Shown here piece after piece: positions 57,397 through 64,000 of a stretch of DNA of 64,000 nt (position 1 is the stretch's first letter; every line of letters begins with the position of its first letter). The notes beneath the pieces were generated by a model. That model was not told the DNA's origin and did no database searches. It saw nothing but the letters and a program-made list of their open reading frames with translations. Location of the stretch: NCBI RefSeq assembly GCF_000286955.2, contig NZ_AJYK02000026.1:1-64000 (forward strand). The letters run 5' to 3'. Made by a program: the position numbers and the translations under genes. The stretch is from Vibrio rumoiensis 1S-45. Its GTDB lineage: Bacteria > Pseudomonadota > Gammaproteobacteria > Enterobacterales > Vibrionaceae.

Positions 57397-59613
57397 ATGG
57401 TCGCAGTTAGAAGCGCACATTTAAATAAGAATGAAGAATTTGAGCTTGAAACTTGGATAACAAGCTTACATCAAGACGGTAAAACCAGTAATAAGCTGAC
57501 CCAAGTGTATCAGCAATGTGAAGCGCTACTTGAAGATAGTCCTGAAAAAGGGTTACTGCTATGGCGTGGGCGTGAAATGATCGAAATATTGATCACGCTT
57601 TCTATGGATCGCCCAACGTTAATGGCCGCTCAGCTTTTCCCAATTGTTACCGCTGGCTTATTTGAACGAGAAGCATTGGTTGAAGTCTACGGTAAAGAAA
57701 TCGTTAAGTTGATTGATGGTGTAGAAGAAATGGCCGCCATTGGGCAGCTCAATGTCAGCATGGGCGAATCAGAAGCATCAGAGCAAGTGGATAACGTGCG
57801 CCGGATGTTATTGGCGATGGTCGATGATTTCCGTTGTGTGGTGATCAAACTGGCTGAACGCATTTGTAATTTACGTGAAGTGAAAAATGAACCTGATGAA
57901 GTGCGACAAGCGGCAGCAAAAGAATGTGCCAATATTTACGCACCATTGGCAAACCGTTTAGGTATTGGTCAGCTTAAGTGGGAAATAGAAGATTACGCAT
58001 TCCGATATCAAAATTCTGATATTTATAAAAAAATCGCTAAGCAACTGTCTGAGCGTCGCATCGTGCGTGAGCAGTATATCCATGATTTTGTGACTAACCT
58101 TTCTCAAGATATGAAAGCGGCCAACATTAACGCCGAAGTCAGTGGTCGCCCAAAACACATCTACAGTATTTGGCGAAAAATGCAGAAAAAAAATCTGGCA
58201 TTTGATGAGCTTTTTGATGTGCGAGCGGTACGTATTATTGCCGATCAACTACAAGATTGTTATGGCGCATTAGGCATGGTGCATACCAAATATAAACACT
58301 TGCCGAGTGAGTTTGACGATTATGTAGCCAACCCTAAACCCAACGGATACCAATCGATTCATACCGTGGTGTTAGGGCCTGAAGGCAAAACCATTGAGAT
58401 CCAAATCCGAACCAAGCAAATGCATGAAGATTCGGAGCTTGGGGTGGCCGCGCACTGGAAATACAAAGAAGGTGCAACGGTTGCACGCAGTGGCTACGAT
58501 GAAAAAATCACGTGGTTACGCAAACTGATCGACTGGCAAGAAGAGATGGCCGATTCTGGCGAAATGTTGGATGAACTGCGTAGCCAAGTCTTTGATGATC
58601 GTGTTTATGCGTTTACTCCAAGGGGCGATGTGGTCGATTTACCCATGGGGGCGACGCCACTTGATTTTGCTTACCATATTCACTCTGAAGTCGGGCATCG
58701 CTGCATTGGCGCTAAAGTAGGTGGACGCATTGTTCCGTTTACACATAAGTTAGCGATGGGCGATCAAGTTGAAATCATTACTCAAAAAGAACCAAACCCG
58801 TCACGAGATTGGCTCAACCCAAGCTTAGGCTTTGTTCATTCTGGTCGTGCTCGCGCTAAGATCAACGCATGGTTTAGAAAGCAAAGTCGTGAGAAGAATC
58901 TAGAGGCGGGTAAAGATATTTTAGAGGCTGAGCTACTAAAAATTGGTGCGACATTAAAGGATGCTCAAAAATATGCTTTGAAGCGCTTTAATGTAAACAA
59001 CAATGATGAGCTTTTTGTTGGCATCGGCAGTGGTGATTTACGTATTAACCAAGTGGTTAATCATATTAATGCCTTGGTTAATAAACCGACCGCGGAAGAA
59101 GAAGACAAGCAAGCGCTTGCTAAGTTACAAGAAGCGCAAACCGCACATGAAAGTCGTCCAAGAAAAGATGCAGTCGTAGTGCAAGGCGTTGATAACTTAA
59201 TGACTCACCTTGCTCGTTGTTGTCAGCCGATCCCGGGAGATGAGATTCGAGGTTACATTACTCAAGGGCGTGGTATTTCAGTACACCGCTCTGATTGTGA
59301 GCAGCTAGGTGAATTAAATCATCATGCGCCAGAGCGTATTATTGATACGGTGTGGGGCGGTGGTTCGAACGGTTTATACATTTTGACCATTCGGGTGGAA
59401 GCTCTAGAGCGTAGTGGATTATTGAAAGACATCACGACCTTGTTCTCAAACGAGAAATTAAAGGTGAGCAGCATGAATAGCCGCACCGATTATAAGCGAC
59501 AAATCACTATTATGGACTTCCATTTAGAAGTGCACAGTGTTGATGTTTTATCACGAATCTTGGCTAGGATTGAGCAAATCAAAGATGTGCTGCGTGTGAA
59601 ACGCTTAAAATAA
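57397..59613 (+). CDS. relA: (p)ppGpp synthetase RelA
   Basis: RelA makes pppGpp/ppGpp on ribosomes stalled with uncharged tRNA. The 738-residue protein begins with a degenerate hydrolase-like domain. The synthetase domain follows (GRPKHIYSIWRKMQ, PNGYQSIHTVVLGPEGKTIEIQIRT), then TGS (DRVYAFTPRGDVVDLPMGATPLDFAYHIH), a zinc-finger-like region (CCQPIPGD) and a C-terminal ACT/RRM domain. The hydrolase HD motif of SpoT is absent, consistent with synthetase-only RelA. Stringent control links it to ytfK and the tRNA-Phe promoter in this window. Confidence 0.97.
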   Translation: MVAVRSAHLNKNEEFELETWITSLHQDGKTSNKLTQVYQQCEALLEDSPEKGLLLWRGREMIEILITLSMDRPTLMAAQLFPIVTAGLFEREALVEVYGKEIVKLIDGVEEMAAIGQLNVSMGESEASEQVDNVRRMLLAMVDDFRCVVIKLAERICNLREVKNEPDEVRQAAAKECANIYAPLANRLGIGQLKWEIEDYAFRYQNSDIYKKIAKQLSERRIVREQYIHDFVTNLSQDMKAANINAEVSGRPKHIYSIWRKMQKKNLAFDELFDVRAVRIIADQLQDCYGALGMVHTKYKHLPSEFDDYVANPKPNGYQSIHTVVLGPEGKTIEIQIRTKQMHEDSELGVAAHWKYKEGATVARSGYDEKITWLRKLIDWQEEMADSGEMLDELRSQVFDDRVYAFTPRGDVVDLPMGATPLDFAYHIHSEVGHRCIGAKVGGRIVPFTHKLAMGDQVEIITQKEPNPSRDWLNPSLGFVHSGRARAKINAWFRKQSREKNLEAGKDILEAELLKIGATLKDAQKYALKRFNVNNNDELFVGIGSGDLRINQVVNHINALVNKPTAEEEDKQALAKLQEAQTAHESRPRKDAVVVQGVDNLMTHLARCCQPIPGDEIRGYITQGRGISVHRSDCEQLGELNHHAPERIIDTVWGGGSNGLYILTIRVEALERSGLLKDITTLFSNEKLKVSSMNSRTDYKRQITIMDFHLEVHSVDVLSRILARIEQIKDVLRVKRLK

Positions 59614-59646
59614 AAACGTATTGTTTATCAATTAAATAACAAACTA

Positions 59647-59679
59647 AACACCGCTAATTTCATCGAGAGCGGTGTTTTT
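59647..59679 (+). terminator. intrinsic terminator after relA
   Basis: AACACCGCT / AGCGGTGTT has a 12-base loop and is followed by a T-run. It lies 34 bases after the relA stop and just upstream of the mazG start. Confidence 0.88.
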
Positions 59680-59698
59680 GTATAGGAAAATCAACCCA

Positions 59699-60532
59699 AT
59701 GACGATTCCAGCCCCAGCGAATTCAATCGAACAATTACTGACCATCATGCAGCAGTTGCGCGATCCGGAAAATGGTTGCCCTTGGGATAAAAAACAAACC
59801 TTTGGTTCGATTGTTCCCCACACCATAGAAGAAACCTATGAAGTGGTTGATGCCATTCACAATCGAGATTGGCCAAATCTACAAGAAGAACTTGGCGATT
59901 TGCTGTTTCAAATTATCTTTTACAGTCAAATGGCGAGTGAAGAGTCCTTGTTTGATTTTAACGATGTGGTCGAAGGGCTGAATGAAAAGCTTATTCGCCG
60001 CCATCCGCATGTTTTTGCCGATGAAGACATCACCACAGAACAAGAACTCAATGCGCGTTGGGAGGAAGAAAAGCAAAAAGAAAAAACGCAACAAGGCAAA
60101 CAAGAATCCAGTATTTTAGATTCAGTTCCTGTCGCTCTTCCTGCGTTATCTCGAGCCAATAAAATCCAGAAAAAAGTAGCTAAATACGGTTTTGATTGGC
60201 CAACACTTGGTCCCGTGGTGGATAAAGTGCATGAAGAAATTGATGAAGTAATGGAAGAAGCGCTACAAGCAAACATCGATTCTAATCGTATTGAAGAGGA
60301 ATTAGGGGACTTATTGTTTGCGACGGTGAATCTTGTCCGCCATTTAGGTAAAGATCCTGAAGTAACATTAGCCAAAGCGAATAAAAAATTTGAACGCCGT
60401 TTTCGGGGCGTGGAAACTAAAATTGAGGAGAAAGGAAAAGCCTTGATTGATTGCCCACTCGATGAGCTAGATAAGGCGTGGGAGCTTGTTAAACAAGAAG
60501 AAAAGAAAGCAAAACACATAAGTAATTTGTGA
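59699..60532 (+). CDS. mazG: nucleoside triphosphate pyrophosphohydrolase MazG
   Basis: MazG hydrolyses NTPs to NMPs and pyrophosphate. In E. coli it lowers ppGpp-associated programmed death and is placed next to the relA/mazEF locus. The 277-residue protein has two MazG repeats, each with an EELGDLLF motif (Glu/Asp metal ligands): [12 protein letters not shown] and [15 protein letters not shown] choose ATG at 59699, where homology ([20 protein letters not shown]) begins. A 9-residue upstream extension runs into the relA terminator. No mazEF toxin pair is present here. Confidence 0.95.
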   Translation: MTIPAPANSIEQLLTIMQQLRDPENGCPWDKKQTFGSIVPHTIEETYEVVDAIHNRDWPNLQEELGDLLFQIIFYSQMASEESLFDFNDVVEGLNEKLIRRHPHVFADEDITTEQELNARWEEEKQKEKTQQGKQESSILDSVPVALPALSRANKIQKKVAKYGFDWPTLGPVVDKVHEEIDEVMEEALQANIDSNRIEEELGDLLFATVNLVRHLGKDPEVTLAKANKKFERRFRGVETKIEEKGKALIDCPLDELDKAWELVKQEEKKAKHISNL

Positions 60533-60583
60533 TTTTTTGGCTATTCTATTTAGGGGATAAATTGTCTACGTCGGCTAAATTGA

Positions 60584-62350
<1,767 letters not shown>

Positions 62351-62472
62351 TTAAAGATTGAAAATGGTTCGTTTCGACGAACAGATGAACTTGTAAAGTA
62401 AGATGTAAAAAGGGATATGGGTAGTGGCTTTAAGTTGTGCGACTACCCCATTAGTTTGACATTTATATTTAA

Positions 62473-63792
<1,320 letters not shown>

Positions 63793-63925
63793 TTCTTCGT
63801 ATTTGCAGCCGTAGCGGCGTTGACTACTTCGGCTTACCCCCATCACATAGGTAAACTATGCTCAGGGGCCTAAGTCGAATTGTCGCCTTGCTACAACAGC
63901 AATTACTTTGAATTGATTCTTCATT
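63793..63925. repeat. ERIC/IRU-type intergenic repeat
   Basis: Right after the eno stop lies a G+C-richer element with a central palindrome. It has TTGCAG, GCGTTGACT, CTTACCCCCATCAC, ATAGGTAAACTATGCTCAGGGGC and TTTGAA in the order of the reverse complement of the ERIC (enterobacterial repetitive intergenic consensus) sequence. Similar ERIC elements are known in Vibrio. Boundaries are approximate, since the 5' end overlaps the eno stop region. Confidence 0.6.
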
Positions 63926-63943
63926 GAATTGATCATTACTCTT

Positions 63944-63970
63944 AAATCCTCGCCTTGGCGGGGATTTTTT
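63944..63970 (+). terminator. intrinsic terminator after eno
   Basis: AAATCCTCGCC / GGCGGGGATTT forms the stem and is followed by seven T's, downstream of the ERIC-like element. The final 30 bases hold nothing I can assign. Confidence 0.88.
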
Positions 63971-64000
63971 TCAATACAAGAAAGGCGGTTTTGCAGCTTA

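Noticed and set aside
59614..59698. mazEF toxin-antitoxin between relA and mazG as in E. coli
   Set aside because: The gap is only 85 bases and holds a terminator. No toxin or antitoxin frame is present.

Overview
The window is a stretch of the chromosome of a Vibrio-like gammaproteobacterium, A+T-rich, and most of it is core genome. The protein sequences (RpoE, PilT, YggX, ZapA, MetK, RelA, Era with an acidic N-terminal extension) and the gene order both point to Vibrionaceae. The order follows blocks known from Escherichia coli and Vibrio: mutY-yggX-mltC; pilT with yggS-proC-yggT-yggU-rdgB-hemW; ruvX-yqgE-gshB-rsmE-sprT-metK; tkt-epd-pgk-fbaA-mscS; serA-rpiA-fau-6S RNA-zapA-ygfB-ubiH-ubiI; ygfZ/sdhE-ygfX; nadB/rpoE-rseABC-lepA-lepB-rnc-era-recO-pdxJ-acpS; and barA/rlmD-relA-mazG-pyrG-eno. 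I do not name a species.

Layout. Positions 1-19 hold the 5' end of a tRNA-Phe gene (minus strand) with a strong promoter. At 0.2-9.6 kb are cell-wall, base-excision and iron-trafficking genes, trmB and glutaminase, then a long minus-strand run (hemW, rdgB, a DUF4426 protein, yggU, yggT, proC, yggS). At 11.5-14.1 kb pilT and pilU, the retraction ATPases of type IV pili, flank a lipoprotein gene broken by an in-frame TAA. At 14.2-23.1 kb a dioxygenase/AraC pair sits next to the ruvX-yqgE-gshB-rsmE run, followed by a PAS-GGDEF protein, sprT, a DUF2189 membrane protein and metK. At 23.6-30.7 kb are central carbon genes (tkt, epd, pgk, fbaA) and mscS. At 30.8-42.7 kb are a SIMPL protein, serA, rpiA, fau, 6S RNA, zapA, ygfB, ubiquinone hydroxylases, ytfK, ygfZ, sdhE, ygfX and nadB. 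At 43.1-52.4 kb is the sigma-E operon followed by the lepA-to-acpS run. At 52.5-63.8 kb are a RidA-family protein, barA, rlmD, relA, mazG, pyrG and eno.

How the genes work together. Transketolase, Epd, Pgk, aldolase, RpiA and enolase link glycolysis and the pentose phosphate pathway. Erythrose-4-phosphate made by Tkt feeds Epd, which leads toward vitamin B6, and PdxJ closes that pathway later in the window. RelA makes (p)ppGpp, YtfK is a SpoT modulator in E. coli, and the tRNA-Phe promoter has a GC-rich discriminator of the stringent type. RpoE/RseA/RseB/RseC form the envelope stress circuit, and a sigma-E-type promoter precedes rpoE.

The places that depart from the expected core order are the best leads. 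They are a LysE/AraC pair between mutY and trmB, the broken lipoprotein gene between pilT and pilU, the dioxygenase/AraC pair, a PAS-GGDEF gene where endA (dns) is usually found, the absence of pepP between ygfB and ubiH, and a roughly 200-nt minus-strand unit near 38.8-39.0 kb that looks like a small RNA with a CRP/FNR-type site. I see no CRISPR array, insertion sequence, prophage or clear new multigene system. The rest is well-known core biology.
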